Shown: positions 18,534 to 26,341, numbered from the stretch's first letter. The stretch is 47,430 bases of DNA from an uncultured Clostridia bacterium (GCA_944388765.1 CALXKA010000006.1:1-47430); one strand, 5' to 3'. Notes: generated from the sequence alone by a model not told the origin. Numbers and translations are program-made.

Positions 18534-20501
18534 CTATACTCCTTGTCTCTTTTTATTCATAGCTACTAGTTTATTTAAATTAGTTTCAACAAATTCAAAT
18601 TCTTTTTGAGTCGGTGTTATTTGTAATATTGCAGATTCAGAACCTACTTTAAAAAGTCCTTCTCCTTTAAAACATGTTATCAAAAAGTTTGCTTCTCCCT
18701 CACTTAGTTTAAATACTTCTTTTAAATATTGTATTTCTGATTTATCTTGTGCTAAAAATAATTTTGTATCAGACGATGTTAATACAACTTGTGCTTCTGG
18801 TTTTTCATAGAAATCTTGAAATCTCTGTGAAATAATAGCTAATGATACATTTCTTTTTCTGGCTCTTCTGGCCATAGTATTTAAAAAGTCAACTGCTTCC
18901 GGATAAGGTAATAACATCCAAGCTTCATCAACAATAACTCTTTTTTGAGTAGCTTTTTTTCTATCTTCGCTGTTCTTTTTTACATATTTTTCCCATATCC
19001 ATGACAGCAAAATTTGTTGTGCCAATGGTCTTGCAAATCTCTCCTCTAATTGAGATATATCTAAATTTATAAAAGGTGCCCCTTCTAATAATTCAAAAGT
19101 AGATTGTCCATCAAAATATGCCATTTGACCGTCATATTCTCTAATATATTGTTTCATAACCTTTAACAAATAACTATAATGAAAATTGTAGTCGGAATTC
19201 ACATTTTCTTCTGCTTTTCTTTGAATTCTCCTATACCAACTACCAATCGTAGGCATTTCTTTTTTTTGTCTATATAATCTATTTTGCCCATCAAAGTTTC
19301 TACTTTCTCTATATAAGCTATTTGGATTAGAATTTATTCCAATAGCAGCATATTCTTCTGCTACAGACTCGGCTATAATTTGCTTTGTAAGCTCATTTAC
19401 ATCTGTACTTCGTGTACTACCCCTTGCCATTGTAAGTAAAGCTTGAGTAACATCTTCTACTTTATTTTCTACATTTACAACTACTCTTTCTCTCCCTGTA
19501 ATTTCATCTTTAACTGTTTCTGTTTCTAAATCAAATAAATTTATAATGGTTTTAGAATTTGGACTCAATACAACATTGATTCCTCCTAAACTTTCTGCAA
19601 CTATTGAATATTCTCCTTCTGCATCTAATGCTAGGCTCTCGATTCCCATAAGTACAGAAGATCTAGATATTAATGTTTTCATAGTAACTGATTTACCCGC
19701 ACCAGATTTAGCAAATATAACCATATTATAATTTGTTAATGACGGATGAAAATTATCAAACAATATTGGGGTTCCTGTTTGTTTATTAAATCCTAATGGA
19801 ACTCCTGTTGAATGTCCAATTTCTGATGTTGTGAATGGAAATGTTGTTGCCATAGATCTTCTATCAAAAGTATGCTCTTTGCTTATCTTATTATCCATTA
19901 AAGGTAAATTACTTTTAAATGCATCTTCTTGCATTGCCCATGCACTTTTAATTCCAACTAAGGATTTTGACATTTCTGTTGCTAACAATTTTGTCAATCT
20001 CTCCATATCTTCCAAATTATATGTAAATAAAGTTGTTATAATTGAAGCCTCAAACAATTTATTATATCCCGCTGCAATTTCATCCCTTAAATGCTCTGCT
20101 TCTATTCTTTTCTGTGCCAGATTGCTCTCTCTATTTATATTTCCTTTATCTTGTGCAACAATTCTTTCCGTTTCTAATTCATTTATTACTCTATTTAATT
20201 CATTTTGTGATCTTGATTCAGGAATTGGATTTATATATACTGATGTATTTACATCTCCAAACAAATACATATCCCTAAATAATTCTGGAAAAGTACACAT
20301 TCTAGGAAGAGTAGATACAAAGAAACTTCTTGCATATCTTTTTAAATTAGAAATTATTTCTAATCTGTCGGCATTTGAAGCATCTATTCCAGATGGAGCA
20401 ATTAATTCTTTTATTGTTGTTCTTTTAAACAAATCTTCTGGTAAATTTTTAGTTTTCTGTATTTCTTGCTTTTGATTTTCTTTTTGTTTTTTGTTTCTCA
20501 T
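18534..20501 (-). CDS. virB4: VirB4-family ATPase (motor half), type IV secretion
   Basis: A 655-residue cytosolic ATPase. Walker A is AKSGAGKS at 264-271, Walker B is RVIVDEAW near 521-528, followed by the SQRFQDF motif near 558 and the C-terminal FLAQDKSEI.YLKEVFKLS.GE segment, all typical of VirB4/TraC/TrsE proteins that power type IV channels. The N-terminal 200 residues match the middle portion of VirB4. The usual N-terminal TraC-like domain is in the next gene upstream, whose end overlaps this start by 53 bp. The start at ATG 20501 has GAGGAGG about 7 nt ahead. Its position between the PrgI/TraC-like genes and the VirB6-like gene is the standard order in Gram-positive conjugative elements. 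Confidence 0.93.
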   Translation of the reverse strand: MRNKKQKENQKQEIQKTKNLPEDLFKRTTIKELIAPSGIDASNADRLEIISNLKRYARSFFVSTLPRMCTFPELFRDMYLFGDVNTSVYINPIPESRSQNELNRVINELETERIVAQDKGNINRESNLAQKRIEAEHLRDEIAAGYNKLFEASIITTLFTYNLEDMERLTKLLATEMSKSLVGIKSAWAMQEDAFKSNLPLMDNKISKEHTFDRRSMATTFPFTTSEIGHSTGVPLGFNKQTGTPILFDNFHPSLTNYNMVIFAKSGAGKSVTMKTLISRSSVLMGIESLALDAEGEYSIVAESLGGINVVLSPNSKTIINLFDLETETVKDEITGRERVVVNVENKVEDVTQALLTMARGSTRSTDVNELTKQIIAESVAEEYAAIGINSNPNSLYRESRNFDGQNRLYRQKKEMPTIGSWYRRIQRKAEENVNSDYNFHYSYLLKVMKQYIREYDGQMAYFDGQSTFELLEGAPFINLDISQLEERFARPLAQQILLSWIWEKYVKKNSEDRKKATQKRVIVDEAWMLLPYPEAVDFLNTMARRARKRNVSLAIISQRFQDFYEKPEAQVVLTSSDTKLFLAQDKSEIQYLKEVFKLSEGEANFLITCFKGEGLFKVGSESAILQITPTQKEFEFVETNLNKLVAMNKKRQGV

Positions 20502-21645
20502 TTTTTAATTCCTCCTCTTTCATAATATCATCAACAACATCATCACCTAAATATTGTCTATTTTCCTCTAAAATCAATTTAGCCATTTCATCTGCCAATT
20601 GCTCTATTGAAGATTCTTTTTGTTCTACTTTTTCTCTATATCTAGATTTATATCTTTCTACCTTTTCTTTTACAGAATCTGTTGCTCTTTGTTCAATTTC
20701 TTTATCTAACTCTTTCATTCTCTTTTCTAACACATCAGGCGCTGTACTATATAAACTATCATATTGTGCTGTCATTGCCTTTTTCAAATCAAAAGTTTCA
20801 GATTCATCTCTGTTGTATGCAACATAAAGTAATTCGGCTAATTCTGTTGAATTTAATATTTTTCCACTAACTCCACATGGGGAAATTCCTCTTATTATAG
20901 ACTGTGCTCTATTGTATAACTCTGAAAAAGCAATTGAAACAACCTCATTTTTGTCATATTCTACTTTTCCCATTTCTGATGCATAATACGATATAACAAT
21001 ATAATATTTTTTACTCAATATATTTTTATTTAGACTCATTTTTTCTGTATTATACACTATATCTCTTCCGTATTCATACAAATTATTTTGTTTTGTTAAT
21101 TCAAAAAAAATCTTATTTACTTCTTCTTTTGAAAACATATCAGAATCTACCATCTCTTGATATTGTTGTCTCATTTTAAATAAATTTGCTTCAATATCCG
21201 AAATTTTCTTTTTATATGTATTAATACTATTTTCCAAATTTATAGTTCTAGTTTGTATATAAATTTGTATAGGATGCCTTAAAGTATTTAAGAATTGTAC
21301 AAAACCCTCTTCTACTCCTGTTTTTTCTACACCAGACATCAAATCATAGTTAACTCCTTGACATTCGATAACCATTATATATTTTTTTCCATTTTTTTGT
21401 ATTATCATGTTGTCTTCTATTCCATCAAATTCCATAAATTCAAAAACAGATTTTTTTCCATCATTTGATGTCTTTTCTTTATTTTTATCATTTATTCTAT
21501 CTATACTATCATTTTGTTTTTTTACCTTGCTAATTTTCTCTTTTCTGTTCAATATCACATATACAATTGCTAACACTATTAATATGACAATTGCACATAT
21601 TAGTATTATAGATAACATCTGCGTTGTTTGATCTATGTTACTCAT
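20449..21645 (-). CDS. Membrane-anchored TraC-like N-terminal half of VirB4
   Basis: A 398-residue protein with a membrane segment near residues 11-35 (MLSIILICAIVILIVLAIVYVI), a charged linker, then a domain of about 250 residues. This contains YIMVIECQGVNYDLMS and FVQFLNTLRHPIQIYIQTR, the pattern of the TraC/VirB4 N-terminal domain. The C-terminal 100 residues are strongly charged coiled coil. I infer that VirB4 is divided here into an anchored N-terminal protein and a separate ATPase. The start at MSN (21645) has AAAGGAGG at good distance and overlaps the prgI stop by 8 nt (ATGAGTAA). The frame could extend to 21672, without a binding site. Confidence 0.8.
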   Translation of the reverse strand: MSNIDQTTQMLSIILICAIVILIVLAIVYVILNRKEKISKVKKQNDSIDRINDKNKEKTSNDGKKSVFEFMEFDGIEDNMIIQKNGKKYIMVIECQGVNYDLMSGVEKTGVEEGFVQFLNTLRHPIQIYIQTRTINLENSINTYKKKISDIEANLFKMRQQYQEMVDSDMFSKEEVNKIFFELTKQNNLYEYGRDIVYNTEKMSLNKNILSKKYYIVISYYASEMGKVEYDKNEVVSIAFSELYNRAQSIIRGISPCGVSGKILNSTELAELLYVAYNRDESETFDLKKAMTAQYDSLYSTAPDVLEKRMKELDKEIEQRATDSVKEKVERYKSRYREKVEQKESSIEQLADEMAKLILEENRQYLGDDVVDDIMKEEELKNEKQKTKRKSKARNTEN

Positions 21646-21985
21646 TTTTATCGTCCTCCTTTGTATATACATATATCTTTGATTTATTCATTTTAAATTT
21701 AATTGCTCTTTTTATAATCTCATCGATATCTTCTCCACCAGCTTTTCTAGTTATCTCAAATCTTGATAAATTCGGAATTTTAAAAGTACCTATTATAAAT
21801 CCAATAAGTCCAAATAATACTACAAACGCAATACCAATAAAAGTTAAGCCTATCATATTAAATATGACATAAAACAATCCCCCTGCCAAAGCTCCTACAC
21901 CGGAATAAATCAAAGCCTTTGTTGAAAAAATAAATAGAATTCTACCTTCTCCCTTTACATTTCTAGGTATATTATAAGTTCCCAT
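21638..21985 (-). CDS. PrgI family membrane protein of a type IV secretion system
   Basis: A 115-residue protein with the PrgI layout: N-terminal YNIPRNVKGEGRILFIFSTKAL, two adjacent membrane helices near 27-46 and 50-68 ending in FKIPNLSRFEITRKAGGE, then a short charged tail. PrgI proteins are VirB3-like partners of VirB4 in Gram-positive conjugation channels and lie directly upstream of virB4, as here. AAAGGAGAG precedes ATG 21985. The stop overlaps the next start, indicating translational coupling. Confidence 0.9.
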   Translation of the reverse strand: MGTYNIPRNVKGEGRILFIFSTKALIYSGVGALAGGLFYVIFNMIGLTFIGIAFVVLFGLIGFIIGTFKIPNLSRFEITRKAGGEDIDEIIKRAIKFKMNKSKIYVYTKEDDKNE

Positions 21986-22032
21986 TTTTCTCTCCTTTAT
22001 AAATTATAATTATCCTTATATACTATTATAAC

Positions 22033-22070
22033 AAAAAAAGTAGAAATATGTAACTATTTCTACTTTTTTT
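22033..22070. terminator. Bidirectional hairpin with A/T-run flanks, between pilin genes and prgI
   Basis: A 16-bp perfect stem pairs AAAAAAAGTAGAAATA (22033-22048) with TATTTCTACTTTTTTT (22055-22070) around a 6-nt loop. It can terminate in either direction. On the minus strand it lies between the last pilin gene and prgI, so it may act as a partial terminator that keeps pilin mRNA more abundant than the channel genes. Confidence 0.75.
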
Positions 22071-22137
22071 GTTAAAATGTAATATTTTTGTATTATAATT
22101 GTAACATAAAACGTCAATTATGTTGACAGTTTTGTTT

Positions 22138-22512
22138 CTAAGAAGCTGAAACATTATTTAAGAATCCGTATAGTATACCAGCTATTGCAGATGCTGCAAA
22201 TACTAACGCTGCACCAATAATATATGGCATCATTGTTTTTTTGTATTCTGCCTTCTCTTCTGCACTACCCATCATATATTTAAGACCTAAAATAATCAAA
22301 ACAATAACTGATGCAACTGTACCAACAATAGTTAATACTGTTATTAGTTGATTACCTATACTTGTTATTCTCTCAGTTCCTTGTACATCTTGTCCTAATA
22401 AAGTTGATGGATCTTCGACCCCTGTAACTGTAGCAAAAACTGTTGTCCCAAATGAAACCAAGATTATTGCTATACAAATTATAGATAAAGTTATCTTATA
22501 AATATTTTTCAT
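22138..22512 (-). CDS. VirB2-like pilin subunit, paralogue 1
   Basis: A 124-residue protein: a Sec signal peptide (basic start, IIIAIILVSFGTTVFA-like core, cleavage near AxA), a short polar stretch, then two membrane helices (LITVLTIVGTVASVIVLIILGLKYM and MMPYIIGAALVFAASAIAGILYGF) separated by the charged turn GSAEEKAEYKK. This is the TrbC/VirB2 pilin plan. The start at 22512 has AAGGAGGAG ahead; a longer frame to 22551 does not. It is closely related to the next two genes, which share GLKYM-GS-EE-AEYKKT. It is the last pilin gene before the terminator-like hairpin. Confidence 0.82.
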   Translation of the reverse strand: MKNIYKITLSIICIAIILVSFGTTVFATVTGVEDPSTLLGQDVQGTERITSIGNQLITVLTIVGTVASVIVLIILGLKYMMGSAEEKAEYKKTMMPYIIGAALVFAASAIAGILYGFLNNVSAS

Positions 22513-22622
22513 TTTGTTCTCCTCCTTCTTATTATTTTTATATAAATTCATCCTTATACTTATAAAATTAATTGTATAAGAAACATTAATAACATTGATT
22601 ATAAAAACATATTTCTATAATA

Positions 22623-22970
22623 CTATAAGTCTTTCATAACATTATATAAAACTCCCGCTATAACAGATGCACAAAAAACAAACGCTGCACCTATAACATA
22701 GGGTAACAATGTTTTTTTATACTCTGCTTTTTCCTCAACACTACCTAACATATATTTTAATCCTAAAATAATTAAAATAATTACAGATAATACACTTCCT
22801 ATGCTTGTTATTATAGTAATAGCCTTATTTCCCAAATTTTTTGCTTCTGGATTTGTTACTTTATTCCCTGTTAAATTTTCAACTGAAAAACCATATACAT
22901 TACTAAAAATAATACTTAAAATCAAAAAGATTGTCAATAGAATAATAATAATTTTTATATTTTTTTTCAT
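22623..22970 (-). CDS. VirB2-like pilin subunit, paralogue 2
   Basis: A 115-residue protein with an N-terminal hydrophobic signal (IIIILLTIFLILSIIFSNVYG), a mature region starting near residue 29, and two membrane helices around the conserved turn LKYMLGSVEEKAEYKKTLLPYVIGAA. TAGGAG stands before ATG 22970. The arrangement and the central motif match the genes on both sides, so it arose by tandem duplication. It is expected to form the extracellular pilus or a membrane pool of pilin. Confidence 0.82.
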   Translation of the reverse strand: MKKNIKIIIILLTIFLILSIIFSNVYGFSVENLTGNKVTNPEAKNLGNKAITIITSIGSVLSVIILIILGLKYMLGSVEEKAEYKKTLLPYVIGAAFVFCASVIAGVLYNVMKDL

Positions 22971-22982
22971 TGTCCATCACTC

Positions 22983-23381
22983 CTAAATTTCCCCTGATAA
23001 TGATTCTATTATTGATAATAATGTGGTTGTTGCAAATAGTAAAAGTGCACCAACTATATAAGGCCACATTGTTTTCTTATATTCAGCTCTTTCTTCAACA
23101 CTACCCATCATGTATTTAATTCCTAAAACAACCAAAACTATTACCGAAAGGAAACTTCCTACAAATTGTATAATTCCTATTATGTTGTTTCCCATATCTT
23201 GGATAGAATCTGCATTTGCTAAATCTCCTGGTTTATAATCGTCTGGTGTAACCCATGACCCATCTGAAAAAGGAGGTGATTCTTTTACTTCATCATCTTC
23301 TGCATAAGATATATTATTAATACTTAAACCAATTACCATACTTATAATAAGTATTAAAAAAAACAACCTTTTTTTTATCAT
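22983..23381 (-). CDS. VirB2-like pilin subunit, paralogue 3
   Basis: A 132-residue protein: signal peptide (FFLILIISMVIGLSINNISYA), an acidic and Pro-rich extracellular stretch (about 25-60) longer than in its neighbours, then two membrane helices around GIKYMMGSVEERAEYKKTMW. The start at 23381 is chosen because GAGAGGAAAG lies just upstream; the frame can extend to 23396. It is separated by only 12 bp from the next pilin gene. Confidence 0.8.
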   Translation of the reverse strand: MIKKRLFFLILIISMVIGLSINNISYAEDDEVKESPPFSDGSWVTPDDYKPGDLANADSIQDMGNNIIGIIQFVGSFLSVIVLVVLGIKYMMGSVEERAEYKKTMWPYIVGALLLFATTTLLSIIESLSGEI

Positions 23382-23400
23382 TTTCTTTCCTCTCATATAA

Positions 23401-23832
23401 CTAATTAAATCTTTCCATAATAATTATTACTATTTTCCAAATTCCAAATGCGCCAAAAATAATCACACAGCCCACCACGTAAGGAATTAATAGTTCTTTA
23501 ATTTCTGACTTTCCTTCGACAGAAGAGCACATAAATCTAATTCCTAAATAAGCACCACAAGCAACAGCTACAACCATTCCACAAGCAAAAAATATATTAT
23601 ATATATAGTCTATATTATTTTTTAAAGAAGACTCATCTATCGTTCCCGTTGTATCAGCTTCAGAAATAAAATCTTTTGCCCCTTGGATAGTCTCATCAAT
23701 AGTTGTTGTTTCTGAAACTTTTATAATACTTTCTCCTTCAATGTTTTCTGCATATGAAAAATCTTTAAAAACAAATAGGTTGCATAATATTATTATAACT
23801 AAACATAGTATTAATTCCTTACTTTTTTTCAT
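23401..23832 (-). CDS. VirB2-like pilin-related protein, divergent paralogue 4
   Basis: A 143-residue protein, first gene of the operon, with GAAGGTG ahead of ATG 23832. Signal peptide near 1-28 (LCLVIIILCNLFVF..SYA), then a Thr/Glu-rich extracellular part and two membrane helices around GIRFMCSSVEGKSEIKELLIPYVVG. The turn SSVEGKSEIKE corresponds to GSVEEKAEYKK of the other three copies, but two Cys residues and the Gly/Ala-rich helix differ. It may be a minor or capping pilin. Confidence 0.75.
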   Translation of the reverse strand: MKKSKELILCLVIIILCNLFVFKDFSYAENIEGESIIKVSETTTIDETIQGAKDFISEADTTGTIDESSLKNNIDYIYNIFFACGMVVAVACGAYLGIRFMCSSVEGKSEIKELLIPYVVGCVIIFGAFGIWKIVIIIMERFN

Positions 23833-23863
23833 ACATACACCTTCTTATACTGCATCTAAATAT

Positions 23864-23892
23864 ATTATATCCTATATTTTATCAATTTTCAA
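23864..23892 (-). promoter_or_regulatory. Promoter of the type IV-like secretion operon
   Basis: On the minus strand TTGAAA (23887-23892), a 17-bp spacer and a perfect TATAAT (23864-23869) lie about 30 bp before the first pilin start codon. It is the only strong promoter between here and the type VII promoter at 10118, so it probably drives genes from 23832 down to 10169. Confidence 0.8.
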
Positions 23893-23985
23893 CTTTTTTC
23901 TTTTCTTTTTTAGTATATAAATTGTTTTTTGGTAATCGCTCTATTTTTTTATTTCGCATAAAAGTCAATAATACTACATTTACCA

Positions 23986-24015
23986 TAAAAAAATACTAGA
24001 AAAACAATCTAGTAT
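23986..24015 (-). terminator. Intrinsic terminator behind the tRNA-Ser-like remnant
   Basis: On the minus strand ATACTAGA and TCTAGTAT form an 8-bp stem (23993-24000 with 24008-24015) followed by seven T. It starts 5 nt after the CCA end of the tRNA-like remnant, exactly where a tRNA terminator would stand. Confidence 0.8.
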
Positions 24016-24020
24016 ATTAC

Positions 24021-24077
24021 TGGCGGAAACGAATTGTTTCGAACCCCCACGCCACTTTCGAGCTCTAACTGCCTAAC
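24021..24077 (-). pseudogene. tRNA-Ser 3' half remnant (possible old attachment site)
   Basis: By my hand alignment, 42 of 57 bases match, without gaps, the 3' part of the intact tRNA-Ser(GCT) at 25465-25554, from the anticodon to the encoded CCA. Kept are CAGTTAG, CTCGAAAG, the T loop GGTTCGAA and the GCCA end. The T stem no longer pairs and the upstream half of a tRNA is absent, so it is not a working tRNA. Just upstream CTAACAAAGG and CTTTTGTTAG (24108-24117 with 24073-24082) form a hairpin. A copied tRNA 3' end with the original terminator behind it is what an integrated element leaves. Confidence 0.65.
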
Positions 24078-24169
24078 AAAAGTATGCTCGTGTCTTTTAC
24101 TCTGTCTCCTTTGTTAGCTGTTCCTGCATCTTTATTCTCCACCTATTCTTCACTTTAATCCTAATTTTA

Positions 24170-24791
24170 TTAATTTTCGCTATATATATTTTTTTGTTCT
24201 TTTATATAATATTCTTTTATTTTTTGCCAGTCATAATCAATAAAAACTTTTGACAAATTTTCATCTTCTGCATCTTCAAAATATGATAAACTTTGTATTA
24301 TATGTGCATAGTTAATTTTATTTTCATCATATTTTTCTTTTAACATTTTTAATATATCTGTTATTGTTATATTAAAATTATTGCAAATATAGTATAAATC
24401 AAAAAAGTCCTTCTTTGTTCCTCTTTGGCTTATTGCCACTAGCTTCATTATTGCTATATCTTCTATACTTGCTAAATATAAACCTTTTATATCTTCTACC
24501 ACTACTTTGTTTGCTACTAAATTATTTTTAAAATATAAAAATGTTAATTGTACCCCATTTAAAATAACATGTACTGCTCCTTTTCTACATACTGTTACTT
24601 CTAATTCTCTTATTGCTTCTAATTCTTGTATCAATAAGTTTTCGTCAAACTCTTTTTGTATAAAAGTCAAAATCAAATGATTCTCTTATTCCTGTTTGTA
24701 ATGCTAATGCTGTTTCTCCTGCTAAATAGTAACTTTTTAAACTTATTGTTTCTACTACTTTTTTTAATATATTATATCTATTTTTATCAAT
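24170..24791 (-). pseudogene. AbiEii-type nucleotidyltransferase toxin, frameshifted
   Basis: Two frames together give a protein of about 206 residues of the AbiEii/AbiGii nucleotidyltransferase family. The upstream frame has SYYLAGETALALQTG and FDFDFYTK, the downstream frame EFDENLLIQELEAI and IEDIAIMKLVAISQRGTKKDFFDLYYI, a family hallmark. The break lies in a run of five T on the plus strand (24653-24657); four would restore the frame. There is also no ATG, GTG or TTG in phase near the beginning; ATT at 24791 is the best candidate. AbiEii toxins transfer nucleotides to tRNA or other targets and are paired with an antitoxin. It follows the antitoxin-like gene without gap. Probably inactive, unless the indel is a consensus error. 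Confidence 0.7.
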
Positions 24792-25078
24792 TACTTCCCA
24801 AATGTATAATTCATATTTCCATTATTTATATAATACTGCATTTCTTCTTTTTTTAAATCATATACATTTTTTAAAAAGTTTGCTGTTATTGGTGTTAATC
24901 TTCTACTTGTTTTTGCTGTTTCTATAATTTCTTCTTTTGTATAAGTACTTTTTAGCCATTTTATGCTTTTCCAATTTCCTTCACAAAATAGCCTACTTAT
25001 TATATATTTCATATTCTTTTTTATATCTAACTTTTCATATTCTGTGTCCCAAAAATATTTTTTAAATTCAATTGGCAT
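24791..25078 (-). CDS. Antitoxin-like partner of the AbiEii toxin (DUF6922-like)
   Basis: A 95-residue protein preceded by GGGAGGT. It contains KKYFWDTEYEKLDIKKN near the start and CEGNWKSIKWLKSTYTKEEI in the middle. This is the pattern of short proteins that stand ahead of AbiEii-type nucleotidyltransferase genes (DUF6922, name given from memory). Its stop codon overlaps the likely toxin start. The family is thought to act as the antitoxin or regulator of the pair. The frame is intact although the toxin behind it is broken. Confidence 0.65.
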   Translation of the reverse strand: MPIEFKKYFWDTEYEKLDIKKNMKYIISRLFCEGNWKSIKWLKSTYTKEEIIETAKTSRRLTPITANFLKNVYDLKKEEMQYYINNGNMNYTFGK

Positions 25079-25464
25079 TTTTGTACCTCCCTTTACATTA
25101 TATCATATTTTAAATAAAAATCTACATTTCATATAAATATTTGTTTCTTTTATTGATTTAAGCCTTTTAAAACACTTTAAAATCGGTTTTTCTATATATC
25201 TATTTACTCAATTACTTGTCACTGCTATATTAATATGCACTAAAATTTGTTTCACTGCCACAAGTTTACCTTTACATAATATATTTTATTAGTTTAAGAT
25301 TCGCTAATATTCTTTTATTTTTTATATTTATAAACTTTAAAATATATAATATATCTAATATATCTAATTTATATCATTTTTTGTTTTATAATTTTTTATC
25401 ACTAAAACAAAAATACATAAAAAAAGTAATCTAAAGCTCTGAAACCTTATATTACTTCATTTTT
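25079..25464 (-). other. AT-rich intergenic stretch with the tRNA-Ser(GCT) terminator
   Basis: This stretch of 386 nt lies between the antitoxin-like gene and tRNA-Ser(GCT). At 25419-25456 AGTAAT and ATTACT, with an inner imperfect TAAAG/CCTTA pairing, form a hairpin followed by seven T on the minus strand, a likely terminator of the tRNA gene. No convincing promoter, ORF or repeat was seen in the rest. Confidence 0.55.
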
Positions 25465-25554
25465 TGGCGGAGATGAGAGGGTTCGAACCTCCGCGCCCCT
25501 TTCGGGACCTAACTGTTTAGCAAACAGTCCCCTTCACCACTTGGGTACATCTCC
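25465..25554 (-). tRNA. tRNA-Ser (GCT anticodon)
   Basis: 90 nt with encoded CCA. Acceptor GGAGATG pairs with CATCTCC, the discriminator is G, the anticodon arm ACTGT-TTGCTAA-ACAGT gives anticodon GCT, a long class II variable arm (GTCCCGAAAGGGGC) marks serine, and the T arm is GAGGTTCGAACCCTC. It reads AGC and AGU codons. It lies second in a two-gene tRNA cluster. Confidence 0.97.
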
Positions 25555-25566
25555 ATCTTATAAATA

Positions 25567-25607
25567 AAAGTTAGATATTCAAAGCTTTAAACGAAGTATC
25601 TAACTTT
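25567..25607 (-). terminator. Hairpin between the two tRNA-Ser genes
   Basis: AAAGTTAGATA (25567-25577) and TATCTAACTTT (25597-25607) form an 11-bp stem with a 19-nt loop. On the minus strand it follows tRNA-Ser(TGA) and is trailed by TATTTAT, so it may terminate partly or guide 3' processing of the first tRNA. Confidence 0.5.
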
Positions 25608-25614
25608 ATTTTTT

Positions 25615-25706
<92 letters not shown>

Positions 25707-25738
25707 ATATATTGGACAAATGTCCAGCGACAGTATTT

Positions 25739-25767
25739 ATATTAGCATTTTTAATAACATTTGTCAA
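25739..25767 (-). promoter_or_regulatory. Promoter of the tRNA-Ser cluster
   Basis: On the minus strand TTGACA (25762-25767), a 17-bp spacer and TAATAT (25739-25744) stand about 33 bp before the first tRNA base. A small palindrome (TGGACA-AA-TGTCCA, 25713-25726) sits in the 5' leader. Confidence 0.8.
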
Positions 25768-25822
25768 TAGAATTTTTATTTTTTTTACTCAATTAGTAAA
25801 ATATTTCTAAACAGAAAAAATA

Positions 25823-26341
25823 TTACTTATCTATTCTAATATTATTTTCTGAATTTATTGCTTTTTGGACAGCCTGAGTTTCCTCTTCTGACATAGTATA
25901 TGTAGATTTTCCATTTTTAATCGGTTTTGCATAAATATTAGACATTTCCCTCGAATAAATACCATTTAAAACTACTCCATCATTGTGTTCATCTAATAAA
26001 GCAAGTGTAAAACTCAAATCACTTCCTGTATCTTTAAAAGCATTATATCTAACTATTCCCACCTTTTGAATACATTTTGTTAAATCTTCATCTAATGTTT
26101 TTATATAATTGGTTATTTCCGCATTTTGTTTTTCTACTTTTTCAACCCTATACATATAAGTTTCTAAATCTTCTTCTATATTTTTACCATTTCCTAATTT
26201 TTCAATAAAGGTTCTATATTTTTTATTTAAACTATATAATTTAGATATCATTATTATAAATCCTAATAATAGTAAAACTGTTATTATTAGCCAAACTAAT
26301 AAAAATGTATCTTGTTTTATGAAATCCATTACTATTTCCAT
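25823..26341 (-). CDS. DUF4446 family protein
   Basis: A 172-residue protein with one N-terminal membrane helix (FLLVWLIITVLLLLGFIIMI, about 13-33) and a helical linker. The family's C-terminal domain follows: VGIVRYNAFKDTGSDLSFTLALLD and NDGVVLNGIYSRE are hallmark stretches of DUF4446. Genes of this family usually follow parB in Clostridia, as here, 28 bp behind the parB stop. The function is unknown; the context suggests a membrane role linked to chromosome segregation or sporulation. GAAGAGTGAT precedes ATG 26341; an in-frame ATG at 26329 is possible. Confidence 0.9.
   Translation of the reverse strand: MEIVMDFIKQDTFLLVWLIITVLLLLGFIIMISKLYSLNKKYRTFIEKLGNGKNIEEDLETYMYRVEKVEKQNAEITNYIKTLDEDLTKCIQKVGIVRYNAFKDTGSDLSFTLALLDEHNDGVVLNGIYSREMSNIYAKPIKNGKSTYTMSEEETQAVQKAINSENNIRIDK

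Noticed and set aside
2447..23892. A complete integrative conjugative element
   Set aside because: No relaxase, coupling protein, integrase, excisionase or origin of transfer was found, and no flanking repeats enclose the whole block.
24021..24145. tmRNA or an intact unusual tRNA
   Set aside because: The 3' end is tRNA-like, but its T stem does not pair, no matching acceptor 5' strand lies upstream, and a full tmRNA would overlap the AbiEii pseudogene.
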